Source of the DNA: VXYL01 sp965200375
GTDB taxonomy: Bacteria; Pseudomonadota; Gammaproteobacteria; Pseudomonadales; Azotimanducaceae
Reading direction: 5' to 3'
NCBI GenBank assembly: GCA_965200375.1
Contig: OZ241353.1
Coordinates: 1,178,001-1,242,000, forward strand
Length of the DNA: 64,000 nucleotides
Shown here: positions 1 through 8,405 of the stretch, in pieces
How positions within the stretch are numbered: the stretch's first letter is position 1
How the letters are laid out: each line of letters opens with the position of its first letter
The notes under the pieces: model-generated
What the model was told of the DNA's origin: nothing
Databases searched by the model: none
The model's input: only the letters and a program-made list of their open reading frames with translations
Translations under genes and position numbers: made by a program

Positions 1-216
1 AGAAAGGCGGCTACTGAAGCAGAGCTTCTACTTCTCCGGCGACCTCTGTCGCACAACATCTTGGCGCCGACAACTGGCGGATCGACTGTTCCCCGCGGGG
101 ATTTCACGCACGCGGACGTCCGTTCCTGTACGGAAACTCCTATATAGACCTGTGCCTTGGAGCACGCCACAGCAAGACGACAGGTGCATCATGTGGTACT
201 ACTCTTGGGAGCCAAC

Positions 217-1130
217 ATGACTGTGCCGGTCGAGACGATGTCACTCTTGGAGCTCCCTACCGTCGAGCGTCAAGGCAAACCAGATCGAATTGGTCGCGTG
301 GCAGTCCAATACACACCGGTACGTGAGCTCCTAACACGAGCGACGGGATTCATGGATGCCTACGACTTCACGCTTAATCCCTACGCTGGCTGTTCCTTCG
401 GCTGCACCTACTGCTATGCGGCGTTCTTCGCGCACAGTCCAAAGAAGCGCAACAGTTGGGGACAGTGGGTCACAGTGAAGGAGAATGCTATTGAGTGCCT
501 TCTAAGGGGGCGTCGGCACCTTGATGGGAAGCTGATATACATGAGCAGCGTGACGGACCCCTATCAGCCCATAGAACGGAAGTTGAGGTTGACACGCGCT
601 ATATTGGAAATACTGGCCAGCCACCAGGGGCTGAAGTTGGTCGTTCAGACGCGGAGCCCTGACGTTGTGCAGGACGTGGACCTTTTACGGCGCATCGTAG
701 CCAATGGTGGGCACGTTCAAGTTAACCTCACAGTGACTACCGATGACGAGGAAATTCGCCGCACCTTCGAGCCGTACTGCCCGAGCAACCGCGTTCGTCT
801 GGAGGCGGCTACCGATCTGCAGGCGTCAGGTGTCAGAACCTGTGTCACGATGACGCCTTTGCTGCTTGTGCGCGATGCGGCTGGTTCGCGGACAGCCTCT
901 TGGGTACAGGGGTGGAGCATTTTATCGTGCAACCGTTTCACTTCCAGAGGGGCAAGTTCCTCGCGGGAACGCGTGACGCTGCTCTTGGACTGATGGCGGG
1001 GAAACTTGCGAGCCCGCGAGAGACCTTTCGACAGGCGTATCTGGAACACTACGAACGCGTACGGAATGTTCTGCGCAATCGCCTGCCAAGTCTAGGGGAG
1101 GGAAAGGACGGCTTCCAACCGCCCTTCTAA
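217..1130 (+). pseudogene. radical SAM protein (SplB/Rv2578c-like), frameshifted
   Basis: The first part reads as a radical SAM enzyme: NPYAGCSFGCTYCYA (about residues 52-66 from the ATG at 217) supplies the CxxxCxxC motif for the 4Fe-4S cluster, followed by a typical barrel (MSSVTDPYQPIE, VVQTRSP, VQVNLTV). From about base 880 the family sequence continues in another frame (WFADSLLGTGVEHFIVQPF, ending at 1130), so one base appears lost near 880-881. The ATG at 217 is preferred because GGGAG lies 6 bases upstream; an in-frame TTG at 157 has no such site. A TATATA box-like stretch lies near 141. Base composition is visibly less GC-rich than the rest of the window, suggesting transfer. Substrate is unknown; the family often sits alone. 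Either a real pseudogene or a sequencing error. Confidence 0.75.
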
Positions 1131-1141
1131 TTTGACAGACA

Positions 1142-1201
1142 CAGTAGAGTATCGCCAGCGTCGATGCCAGCCGCATGCAGTGTCTCCAGTCCCACTCGCA
1201 G
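1142..1201 (-). pseudogene. larA-like internal fragment
   Basis: Read on the minus strand this stretch encodes LETLHAAGIDAGDTLL, which matches VETLLTAGIDAGNVTLL of the intact larA-like gene just downstream (about base 2700). A 19-base block is identical at DNA level. No other LarA motif surrounds it, so it looks like a leftover of a second larA copy or of a local duplication. Confidence 0.45.
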
Positions 1202-1203
1202 CC

Positions 1204-1697
1204 AAGGGTGTGCGCCTTGGGTGCGAGTGGTTGGGAGCGTTGCCGGAAGGAGGTGTCGTCGGCGCTGTCGTCGGAGTGCCGGGAGCTGGCGTTGCGGCTG
1301 GCGGCCGGGATCAAAGGCGGCCGAGGAGGCACTGCGGCGGGCGTCGGCCGGTGGCCTGTGGGAAGTGCGACGAGGCGATGCGGCGCCGGTCAAGGCGAGA
1401 TCGTTGACCGGGGTACGCGAAGGGAGTATTTGTGGGAAGCGGCAAGGTGCGCCACGGCCGTGGCACGGCACTGTGCGTCCAAGTGGTCGCTGCGGGTCTG
1501 CGGGGCGCTGGAGGCGGGCGGGCGTCGACGAACGTGCTGGCACCACACGGAGACCTGCGAGGAGGCCGGTCGGTGCATCGGCGGCATGAGGCTCATGTTC
1601 CCCAAACGTCGCTCGCCCCGCAGCCGAAGTTCGCCGAAACGCCGCTCTAACTTGTGTGACAGACGCCTATCGAAGACTGCCCCTAGACCGGCCTTTG
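1204..1697. other. no intact gene recognised
   Basis: Several open frames cross this stretch on both strands, but none shows a recognisable domain, a ribosome binding site or a consistent frame. One plus-strand frame (1175-1708) is rich in Cys and Arg and was not accepted. The stretch lies between a broken radical SAM gene and larA and is probably degraded DNA. Confidence 0.4.
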
Positions 1698-2987
1698 TCA
1701 ACACCTAGGCGCAACGTAGCGTGGAACCACGTAGGGGCCCTCGGGTATGACCGCCACCGCCTTGTCGCCAGCGGCGGCCACGCTGCGGCGCACGGCGTCC
1801 GCCACGGATTCGATGCACTCGACTCCCGCCAAGGCGCGGTCCGCGGCATCCAGATCGCTCTTGAGCTGTATCCGCGCCGCCTGCTGCGCCTTGATCTGCA
1901 TCTGGCTCTCCCACTCGTCGATGTCCGCGAGCGGCTTGCCGTGCAGAGATTCGAGGAAGCGCTCCGGGCCCTCGGCCGCCAACCGCTGCTGGCAGGCGCG
2001 ATAGGCGTGTGACCCCAGCCCCTCGGCGCAGCCGGCCGCCAGCACCAGCGTGGCGTCTTCCGCCAGGATGTCCAATGGCGTCGCCATGCCCTTCACCGCC
2101 TGGTAGTAGGTGCGGTCCAGCGGGTCGCCGGCGGCGGAAGTAACCACGGTAGCGAACCGGCGCGGCACCGGCACCGTGAGGTAGTCCTCGGCGAAGGCCA
2201 CCGCTTCGAGGTGGCTGGCGACGATCTCCCCGAAGTTGACGAAGGACAGCCGCCGCCACTCGTCGATCACGGTGTTGACGGCGAAGGTCTCCCCCAGGAG
2301 CTTCAGGATCGCCAGCTGTTCTTCGTGCAGAGGATTGCCGGCCAGCCGGCAGGGCGCGACGTTCGGGTGCGCCATGAACTCGGCGTTGTGGAAGGTGCGG
2401 ATCGTGTCCGCGTGGGCGATGCCCGGCGCCACTACCTTGCGCCCGCCGGAGTAGCCAGCCATGAAGTGCGGCTCCACTAGCCCGGTGACGATGCGCACGT
2501 CCGCCTCCACGAACCGCCGGTCCAGCTTCGCCGGCACGCCCCGGCATGGCGTGGCCCCGAGGTCGACGTGGGCGTCGTCGTCCCGGGCATCGTGGTTGGC
2601 CACGCGCACATTGCCAAGCACCCAGGGATCGTCGATCAGCGCCGCCAGCTCCGCCCCTTCATTGGGCCGGTGCAGGCCGGTGGCCACCAGCAGCGTGACG
2701 TTGCCAGCGTCGATGCCAGCCGTAAGCAGCGTTTCCACCAGCGGCCGCAGCAGCAGACTGTTCGGCACCGGCCGAGTGACATCGCACACCAGGATGCATG
2801 CGCTGCGCTTGCCGGCCGCGACGGCCGCCAGCGGCGGCGACCCCACGGGGTGCTCCAAGGCGCCGCGGACCGCGGCGGCGGGGTTCGCGAGCACTGGCAT
2901 CGGCGGCTTGGCGACGATGGTGACATCCAGATCGTCGCCGAACTCTACGGGCAGGCGGCCTCGACCGTATAGAAGCTCGACGATCAT
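1698..2987 (-). CDS. larA: LarA-like nickel-pincer enzyme (DUF2088 family)
   Basis: The 429-residue product has the length and motifs of the LarA/DUF2088 family, which includes nickel-pincer lactate racemase and relatives that racemise or epimerise other 2-hydroxy acids. Visible motifs are the N-terminal MIVELLYGRGRL strand, CDVTRPVP (about residue 70), NHD (about 130), and PHFMAGYSGGRKVVAPGI (about 180-197), which carries the His and Lys that bind the pincer cofactor. The start at 2987 fits the family N terminus; an ATG at 2999 adds only four residues. No larB, larC or larE cofactor genes are in the window, so maturation would depend on genes elsewhere. Two fragments of larA-like sequence flank it (1142-1201 and 4628-4693). 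Substrate cannot be told from sequence. Confidence 0.85.
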   Translation of the reverse strand: MIVELLYGRGRLPVEFGDDLDVTIVAKPPMPVLANPAAAVRGALEHPVGSPPLAAVAAGKRSACILVCDVTRPVPNSLLLRPLVETLLTAGIDAGNVTLLVATGLHRPNEGAELAALIDDPWVLGNVRVANHDARDDDAHVDLGATPCRGVPAKLDRRFVEADVRIVTGLVEPHFMAGYSGGRKVVAPGIAHADTIRTFHNAEFMAHPNVAPCRLAGNPLHEEQLAILKLLGETFAVNTVIDEWRRLSFVNFGEIVASHLEAVAFAEDYLTVPVPRRFATVVTSAAGDPLDRTYYQAVKGMATPLDILAEDATLVLAAGCAEGLGSHAYRACQQRLAAEGPERFLESLHGKPLADIDEWESQMQIKAQQAARIQLKSDLDAADRALAGVECIESVADAVRRSVAAAGDKAVAVIPEGPYVVPRYVAPRC

Positions 2988-3005
2988 GACGACCGCCATG
3001 TTAGG

Positions 3006-4034
3006 ATGGCGCGGCCTCGTGGTCGAGGGTACGCTGTCTTGTTCGTCACCACCCAAGGCTCCGGGCCTCGTCAGTTCTCGTCGGCTTCGCGGACCAGTCG
3101 CGTCTCGGCGGCGCTATTCGGTCTGATGATGGCGTATCTCGCCCAGTTCGCGTTAGGTGCGATTCCCAGCGACGGGTTCGATTGGGTGTCATCTTTTGAA
3201 ACGCGTGTGTCGCAGTTGCGCCAGGCCGCCGAGCAGGGCGACGCCGATGCCCAAACAGCCCTGGCAACCGAGTACTTTGTCGGGTTGAGCGTTCCCCAGC
3301 ACTTCGGCCGAGGTGCGCTCTGGTTCCGCAGGGCCGCCGAGCAGGATCACACGCCTGCCCAATACCTCTTGGGACGGCTGTACCTCAACGGGCGAGGAGT
3401 TCCCCAGGACGATGGCGAGGCCGCGCGCTGGCTCCGCAGGGCCGCCGAGCAGGATCACACGCCTGCCCAATACCTCTTGGGACGGCTGTACCTCAACGGG
3501 CGAGGAGTTCCCCAGGACGATGGCGAGGCCGCGCGCTGGCTCCGCAGGGCCGCCGAGCAGGACGACCCGGATGCCCAATCCGCCTTGGCAAACGCGTACT
3601 TGGTCGGGCGAGGCGTTGCCAAGGACTACGGCGAGGCCGCGCTCTGGTTCCGCAGGGCCGCCGAGCAGGATGACGCGGATGCCCAGTTCGAGCTAGGAGT
3701 AGCTTACGTCTACGGGCGAGGCGTTCCCCAAGACTACAGCAAGGGCGTGCGCTGGTTCCGCAGGGCCGCCGACCAGGGCCACGCGGATGCCCAAGTCCTC
3801 TTGGGATTGTCGTACCTCAGCGGGCGAGGCGTTGCACAGGACTACGGCGAGGGCGCGCGCTGGCTCCGCAGGGCTGCGGAGCAGGGCCACGCGGAAGCCC
3901 AATATCGACTAGGGATCGTGTACGCCAACGAGGGCGTTCCCGAGGACGACGTTCAAGCCTACGTCTGGTTCAATCTGGCGCACAAGGACACAGAGAAGCG
4001 GGGCTACGCCGCGAGCTACAAGCACGCCACATGA
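3006..4034 (+). CDS. exported Sel1-repeat protein, C-terminal frameshift
   Basis: The protein is a run of about seven 36-residue Sel1-like repeats (consensus AAEQG.ADAQ..LG..Y..GRGV.QDY.EA..W.RR). These form an alpha-solenoid used for protein-protein contacts. A hydrophobic stretch (SAALFGLMMAYLAQFALGA, about residues 34-52) suggests a signal peptide, so the true start may lie between 3006 and the ATG at 3126; no clear ribosome site decides it. Two neighbouring repeats are identical at DNA level. The usual tail of the family (ELQARHMSSDQIAEAQDLS) is found in the -1 frame at 4010-4070, so one base appears lost near 4010 and the present frame ends early at 4034. It is transcribed divergently from larA with almost no space between them. 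Confidence 0.8.
   Translation: MARPRGRGYAVLFVTTQGSGPRQFSSASRTSRVSAALFGLMMAYLAQFALGAIPSDGFDWVSSFETRVSQLRQAAEQGDADAQTALATEYFVGLSVPQHFGRGALWFRRAAEQDHTPAQYLLGRLYLNGRGVPQDDGEAARWLRRAAEQDHTPAQYLLGRLYLNGRGVPQDDGEAARWLRRAAEQDDPDAQSALANAYLVGRGVAKDYGEAALWFRRAAEQDDADAQFELGVAYVYGRGVPQDYSKGVRWFRRAADQGHADAQVLLGLSYLSGRGVAQDYGEGARWLRRAAEQGHAEAQYRLGIVYANEGVPEDDVQAYVWFNLAHKDTEKRGYAASYKHAT
3325..3540 (+). repeat. exact 108-bp tandem duplication of a Sel1 unit
   Basis: Bases 3325-3432 are repeated without change at 3433-3540. The unit equals 36 codons, exactly one and the same Sel1 repeat, so the reading frame is kept. Perfect identity, when the other repeats of the gene have diverged, points to a recent slippage or recombination event. 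Confidence 0.95.
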
Positions 4035-4259
4035 GTTCGGACCAGATTGCCGAGGCTCAGGACCTCAGTCTGCAGACTGCTGGAAGGATCGCGGAGACCG
4101 ACCAAGAATCGAGACCGATTTCCTCAGCGCGTCTTGCCACGCCGCGCGACGGCGCCTCGGAGGCCGAAGGCCCCGGGCTCCCGTCTGAGGACGCGCTCTC
4201 CACCGATGCCGCGTATAGGATTCCATGAGACTGAGATAGGCGCAAGTCACGCCTTGCGA

Positions 4260-4610
4260 AGGGCGGCTACCCCCAATAGCCAGACAGGCGGCGGAGTTGC
4301 ACTTGCGGTTGCGCGCCTGGTCTTCGTCCATCGTCACGTCGAGCCCCAGTGCAGACCGTTCTCGATCGCCCAGTGGGAGCGGACGACGCGACCGAAGCGC
4401 TCGGCCGAGAGTTTGGCGCTGAGCAGATGGCAGCGGGTGTCGATGCTCTCCGCGCCGTCGGCGAGATGCCGTTCGGCGACCACCTTGCCAATGGCCGAAA
4501 GGCCGGGCCAGTCGTGCCGCTCTTGCAGGCAGTCGACGTCCTGGCAGACCGTCGCGGTGCGCCTCTCGTGCCGCCCGTGGCCCTGGCCGACCTGTTGATG
4601 CGACGGCAGT
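4260..4610 (-). pseudogene. ISAs1-family transposase remnant
   Basis: Minus-strand translation gives the C-terminal core of ISAs1-type DDE transposases: QVGQGHGRHERRT, ERHDWPGLSAIGKVV, LSAERFGRVVRSHWAIENG (about 4390-4340), and then, after a one-base loss near 4340, DVTMDEDQARNRKCNS. The catalytic N-terminal half and the element ends are absent. The piece lies directly next to a larA-like 5-prime fragment, so the insertion and later deletion probably removed most of a second larA copy. Not functional. Confidence 0.8.
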
Positions 4611-4627
4611 TCCGCCGACTCCGCGGG

Positions 4628-4693
4628 GTTGTCCAGATCGTCCCCGACGGGCACGGGCAGATGGCCGGAGCCGTAGAGGGACTCGACGATCAT
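4628..4693 (-). pseudogene. larA-like N-terminal fragment
   Basis: MIVESLYGSGHLPVPVGDDL matches the N terminus of the intact larA-like gene (MIVELLYGRGRLPVEFGDDL), and the DNA is also similar up to and including the start codon. The frame runs straight into the ISAs1 remnant. It is a truncated paralogue, not a gene. Confidence 0.7.
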
Positions 4694-4711
4694 GCAGGCA
4701 TGCGATGGAGG

Positions 4712-5722
4712 TCAGCGGCGACGGCCGATCTCTCGCAGCAGTTCGCCACCCGTCGCGCAGCGCACTATCGCCTCGCCCACCTCCATCAAGCGCTGCGGGT
4801 CCGCCTCGGTCGCTATTGCCGCCGCCAGACGATCCGCCGTGGCCGAGTCGAACCGCACCGCCGCCAAGCGGCGCAGCAACTGCCGCTCGTGCTCCATGCC
4901 CCGCTCGCGGCCCAGGCTGATGCCCTCTTCACGGCCTTGCTCGATGTAGGGCTTCGGCCACTCCGCCACGCGTTGCTCCAAACTCACCGCCATGTCCTCC
5001 AAGTCCAAGTATTCGGACGGCCTCAGTGATCGATCGCCGCCGCCTAGACGCTGCCCCAGAGCCCAGAGCCAGTGCGCGAACGTCCGCCTCAGCTCGCCTT
5101 GGCCGGCACCGCCCAGCCGTGCCGCCAGCCGCCGTGCCGTCCGCGCCAAGTCCGCGGCTGAACGGCTCTGTTCCAGCTGCGCCACCGCCCACGTCAGCCC
5201 GCGCAGCTTGAAGTCTCCCGCCCGCGCCCGCTGTTCGTCAAGGACGAAGTAGCGCTGCGACGGCTGGTACGGCGCCAGCACTGACGGCGGCACGGCGATC
5301 AAGTCGCGCATCTCGGTGGCCGGCCCCCAAGGCGAGTCGCCGTTGTACAGCACCACCGGCAGCACTGGCGGCAGTGCGCCAGGTGCGACGCCGCGGCGCA
5401 GCAGGTCGCCGTAAAGCAGAGCCGTGTACTCCAACACCCGCAGCGCCATGGCCGCGTCGGTTGTGGATTGGAACTCGAGCATTACCAAGACATGCAGCCA
5501 GCCGCCAGCGGCGCCCCGGACGCGCAGCCGCCAAGCCGTGTCGCCACGCCGTTGTTGGAAGACGTCGCCGACGTATTCCGCGGATAGCTTCTCGAGCGTG
5601 CCGTAGTCCGCACCGAGTTCGGCGTCGGCGAACAGGCTGCAGAGCAGGTCCTCCACCATCCGGGGGAAGGCGTAGAGACGCTTGTAGACGGAGTCGCTGC
5701 TGGGCGGTAACGGGTCGTCCAT
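4712..5722 (-). CDS. Rpn-family PD-(D/E)XK nuclease/transposase-like protein
   Basis: The 336-residue protein resembles the Rpn (YhgA-like, transposase_31) family: N-terminal VYKRLYAFPRMVEDLL, GDVFQQRRGDTAWRLRV, then LHVLVMLEFQST (the E-x-Q active-site strand of the PD-(D/E)XK fold, about residues 77-88), followed by RVLEYTALLYGDLL and VLPVVLYNGDSPW. Family members in E. coli are recombination-promoting nucleases. The C-terminal part (GREEGISLGRERGMEHERQ) is the usual charged helix of the family. The start at 5722 gives the family N terminus; longer frames only add low-complexity sequence. It stands alone in a region of transposase debris. Confidence 0.8.
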   Translation of the reverse strand: MDDPLPPSSDSVYKRLYAFPRMVEDLLCSLFADAELGADYGTLEKLSAEYVGDVFQQRRGDTAWRLRVRGAAGGWLHVLVMLEFQSTTDAAMALRVLEYTALLYGDLLRRGVAPGALPPVLPVVLYNGDSPWGPATEMRDLIAVPPSVLAPYQPSQRYFVLDEQRARAGDFKLRGLTWAVAQLEQSRSAADLARTARRLAARLGGAGQGELRRTFAHWLWALGQRLGGGDRSLRPSEYLDLEDMAVSLEQRVAEWPKPYIEQGREEGISLGRERGMEHERQLLRRLAAVRFDSATADRLAAAIATEADPQRLMEVGEAIVRCATGGELLREIGRRR

Positions 5723-5876
5723 GGCGAACACGCTAGCGCGCCGCGGCTGGCAGCACGGTGCGCTGTCGCCCCGGAGTGCCGTGGGAAATCGCTGCTTCGT
5801 GGTCCCTGTACTCGCCCCAGTGGGACGTAAGACTTGTCGCACTCCGTCCCGTCGCTGCCGATGTATGCTTGTACAC

Positions 5877-6696
5877 ATGGCCGCGAGCGGATTGAACAGG
5901 GCGCCCTCGTTGGCGGGGCAACCGAGTTCCGGGGACTTGGAGGCGGCCGGTTACCCGCACGTGCGGCTCGGCAGGGCAAACTTGGTGTGTGCGGACTGCA
6001 CGGACTGGCTGCGCCGCCAAGCGCCCAAATTCCATCCACGCCGTGGTGACCGATCCGCCCTATGGCTTGTTGGAGTACACGCCGAAGGAACAGGCGAAGC
6101 TGCATCGGGGCAAGGGCGGCGTTTGGCGTCTGCCGCCCGCCTTCGATGGCGTTCGCAGGTCGCCAGTGCCGCGCTTCACTGTGCTCACGCCAGCGAACCG
6201 CGAGCAGGTGGCCGCGTTCTTCCGCGATTGGGCGGCGCTGCTGCTCCCCGTGCTCGTGCCCGGCGCAAACGTGGTGGTGGCGGCCAATCCCCTGCTCTCC
6301 TACTTGGTTGCGGGGGCGCTTGCGGCCGCCGGCTTGGAACGGCGCGGCGAAATCGTCCGCTTGGTGATCACCATGCGCGGCGGCGACCGCCCGAAAGGCG
6401 CCCACGAAGAGTTCGCGGAAGTCAGCGCCATGCCGCGCTCCATGTGGGAGCCATGGCTGGTGTTCCGCAAGCCCCTTGAGGGCAGAGTGCAGGACAACCT
6501 GCGCAAGTGGCGCTGCGGCGGATTCCGGCGGCCGGCCGAAGATCGCCCCTTCGGCGACGTGATCCGCTCCGCCCCAACCCGCAAGGAGGGGCGAGCGCTC
6601 TCGCCGCACCCGAGCCTGAAGCCGCAGGCGTTTCTGCGCCAGCTCGTGCGCGGTGTGCTGCCGCTCGGCGGGTTGTTGGGCATGGCGGCAATATAG
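5877..6696 (+). pseudogene. DNA methyltransferase (DPPY type), frameshifted and truncated
   Basis: The N-terminal part (YPHVRLGRANLVCADCTDWL, RRQAP) reads from the ATG at 5877. After a run of C and A at about 6022-6028 the family sequence continues in the +1 frame as NSIHAVVTDPPYGLLEYTPKEQAK. DPPY is the catalytic motif of N4-cytosine/N6-adenine methylases. One extra base in the run explains the shift. The 3-prime end stops with LPLGGLLGMAAI, where relatives go on to the SAM-binding DPFxGSG motif, so the end is missing too. The last bases belong to a short sequence that also occurs at 20948. A TATGCT -10-like box lies 8 bases before the ATG. Probably a dead orphan or restriction-linked methylase; no endonuclease partner is visible. 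Confidence 0.75.
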
Positions 6697-6704
6697 CACC
6701 GTGC
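6681..6704. repeat. 24-bp motif shared with 20948-20971
   Basis: 23 of 24 bases equal those at 20948-20971, where the motif forms the start codon and upstream region of a minus-strand gene. Here it sits at the truncated 3-prime end of the methylase and reads, on the minus strand, as TATATT, six bases, ATG. It may be the scar of a recombination event. Confidence 0.5.
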
Positions 6705-6765
6705 GCCTGCTGCCTTGCGAGAGCGCGAGGGCGTTCCTTTCCAGCGTGGCGAAGCGCCTCGCGGC

Positions 6766-8022
6766 TCACCAATCGGCGATCTGCGCCAAGCCGTGGTTCT
6801 CGATCTGGTGCCGAACGACATAGCTGGACACGCCGAACTCGAGCGCTAGGTCGTCCACGTCGTCCAGCGGGATGCGCTCGCTCCGCAGCTCTTTTCGCAA
6901 GGCTTCGGCCGGGGCCAGGAATTCGGCGGCGAATGCCCTCGACTGCGCCTGCCGGTCGGTTGCCAATCCACTCAGAATCGCCGGCCCCTGCGTGGTACGG
7001 CCCAAGTAGTCGCCAAGGGCCCGGGCAAGGAGGAAACGTCGCGCCGTTTCACGACCGTTCGCAACGGCACATGCGGGGCTTTCCGCTGCGACCAATCCTT
7101 GGATGCCCTTGGTCGGGGGCTGCATCGTGACGCAGGGAATCGCCTCGGCCCCCGTCTTGGCGAAGTCGTAGCGCAAAGCTCCCGGTTGCAGTAGTGCGCG
7201 GGCAGCGCGGGCCAGATTGTGTCCGCGCCTGTAGGGCTCCTGGGCCGAGGAGCGCTGCAGCTCCCGGCGGAAGGCTCCCCAGTCGCCACTGGCGAAGCTG
7301 TCGACGCGCTCCGTGGCATGCGTCAGCCAGTCGGCCAGCGGTGCCAGGTTCTGTTCGCTTGCTGTTGCCAAGGCGTCCTCGCGAAGGGGCGGAGCGGCGC
7401 GGTTCCAGAAATCGATGATCTGATCAGCCAGATCTTGGGGCATGGCGAAAGGATCCCGGCCAAGCAACGCCGCACCCCTGCAGAACTCGCGCTCGTCTGC
7501 GTCGGCGGCTTGGATGGCGCCCCACTCGTCGCGCAGAGGTGCCGCCGCTGGGTGGTCGTCGGCGAGCCGGTCCAGCACCGCTTCCACGAGATCGCCGAAA
7601 GCCGATTCAAGCGCATCGCGATCAACCTGCGCTTCGCCCTGTTCCGTGAACTCTATGGCGCTGTGGCTAGGCCGATAGCGCAGCCAACGAAGCGACATCT
7701 TTTCCGGCGTCGGCGCGATCGTCAGGCTAGGAAGCAGGTAGCCATCGCCGACGCAAGCGAAGTCGTGCGCCTCTGCGAAGTCCGGGCGCGGCGTTCTGGA
7801 ATCCCCCACCTCGTGAAAGAGCCGCCACCAGTTGCCCACCAGCCACTGCGCGACGAATCCCAGAGGCGTCACCACGTGATTCCGACAGGAGCGGCTTCGA
7901 CGGTCCAGCACGGATGTCACTACCGCGTCCACTTCGATGGTCAGCGCCGCCATCGTGGACTGCGCGAGCGAGTCGGCGGATGGCGCCGCCTCAACCCAGT
8001 CGAAGTGGACGCGAATGGTCAT
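6766..8022 (-). CDS. ImmA/IrrE-like protein with degenerate active site
   Basis: The 418-residue product has a long N-terminal region with no domain I recognise and a C-terminal part resembling ImmA/IrrE (COG2856) proteins: RRFLLARALGDYL, QSRAFAAEFLAPAEALRKEL, DVDDLALEFGVSSYVVRHQIEN. In active members the first segment carries HExxH for zinc (typically AHELGH); here it is ARALGD, so protease activity is probably lost. Active relatives cleave repressors to release stress or mobile-element genes, often beside a helix-turn-helix repressor; no repressor gene is next to it. The ATG at 8022 follows no strong ribosome site. Function is open: perhaps a sensor or a decayed regulator. Confidence 0.6.
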   Translation of the reverse strand: MTIRVHFDWVEAAPSADSLAQSTMAALTIEVDAVVTSVLDRRSRSCRNHVVTPLGFVAQWLVGNWWRLFHEVGDSRTPRPDFAEAHDFACVGDGYLLPSLTIAPTPEKMSLRWLRYRPSHSAIEFTEQGEAQVDRDALESAFGDLVEAVLDRLADDHPAAAPLRDEWGAIQAADADEREFCRGAALLGRDPFAMPQDLADQIIDFWNRAAPPLREDALATASEQNLAPLADWLTHATERVDSFASGDWGAFRRELQRSSAQEPYRRGHNLARAARALLQPGALRYDFAKTGAEAIPCVTMQPPTKGIQGLVAAESPACAVANGRETARRFLLARALGDYLGRTTQGPAILSGLATDRQAQSRAFAAEFLAPAEALRKELRSERIPLDDVDDLALEFGVSSYVVRHQIENHGLAQIADW

Positions 8023-8405
8023 TGAAGCCCCCGCACGCGCTGCCTAGGTTGAAGCGGGTAGCCGTGGTATTCGCCAGAACCAAGGGCGCCTTGGCGAGCC
8101 TCGTAGACCGTCATTCCTCACGGTGCCAAACACCGGTGCGGCCAGCAAGGACGCTTGCGCGAAGCCACGCTTCCACACGCGGACGATCCGATGTCAGTTC
8201 CCTTGGGCAATCGTGGCGTCCGGACGTCTTGCGGCCGAACGCCCGGCGGTCGGCCCGGCGGGGTGGTAGGGGCTCCCGCGACACTTCGCCGCCACGAGCG
8301 CAATGTCCACATCGGGAGGCTGTGGCCGAACCGGCCGAGGCTTGGGTTGTTCCGATGGAATGTCGGTTTTCGCACCCAAGTACCTAGGCACCGAAGCCCG
8401 CGTGG
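8023..8405. other. intergenic stretch without recognisable gene
   Basis: About 380 bases between the ImmA-like gene and the end of the TonB-dependent receptor gene. Short frames on both strands show no domain. No tRNA or clear terminator hairpin was seen. Confidence 0.4.

Noticed and set aside
870..900. Programmed ribosomal frameshift in the radical SAM gene
   Set aside because: No slippery heptamer or following pseudoknot is evident; a plain one-base loss explains it.
1175..1708. Cys-rich plus-strand frame with a pattern faintly like four-helix copper-binding proteins
   Set aside because: Cys spacing does not hold over more than one motif, neighbouring frames look equally plausible, and there is no ribosome site.
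6015..6035. Programmed frameshift at CCCAAA in the methylase
   Set aside because: The short run is suggestive, but the gene is also truncated at its end, so decay or a sequencing error is simpler.
8118..8375. Small genes in the 8.0-8.4 kb gap
   Set aside because: Frames on both strands lack motifs, ribosome sites and a believable composition.
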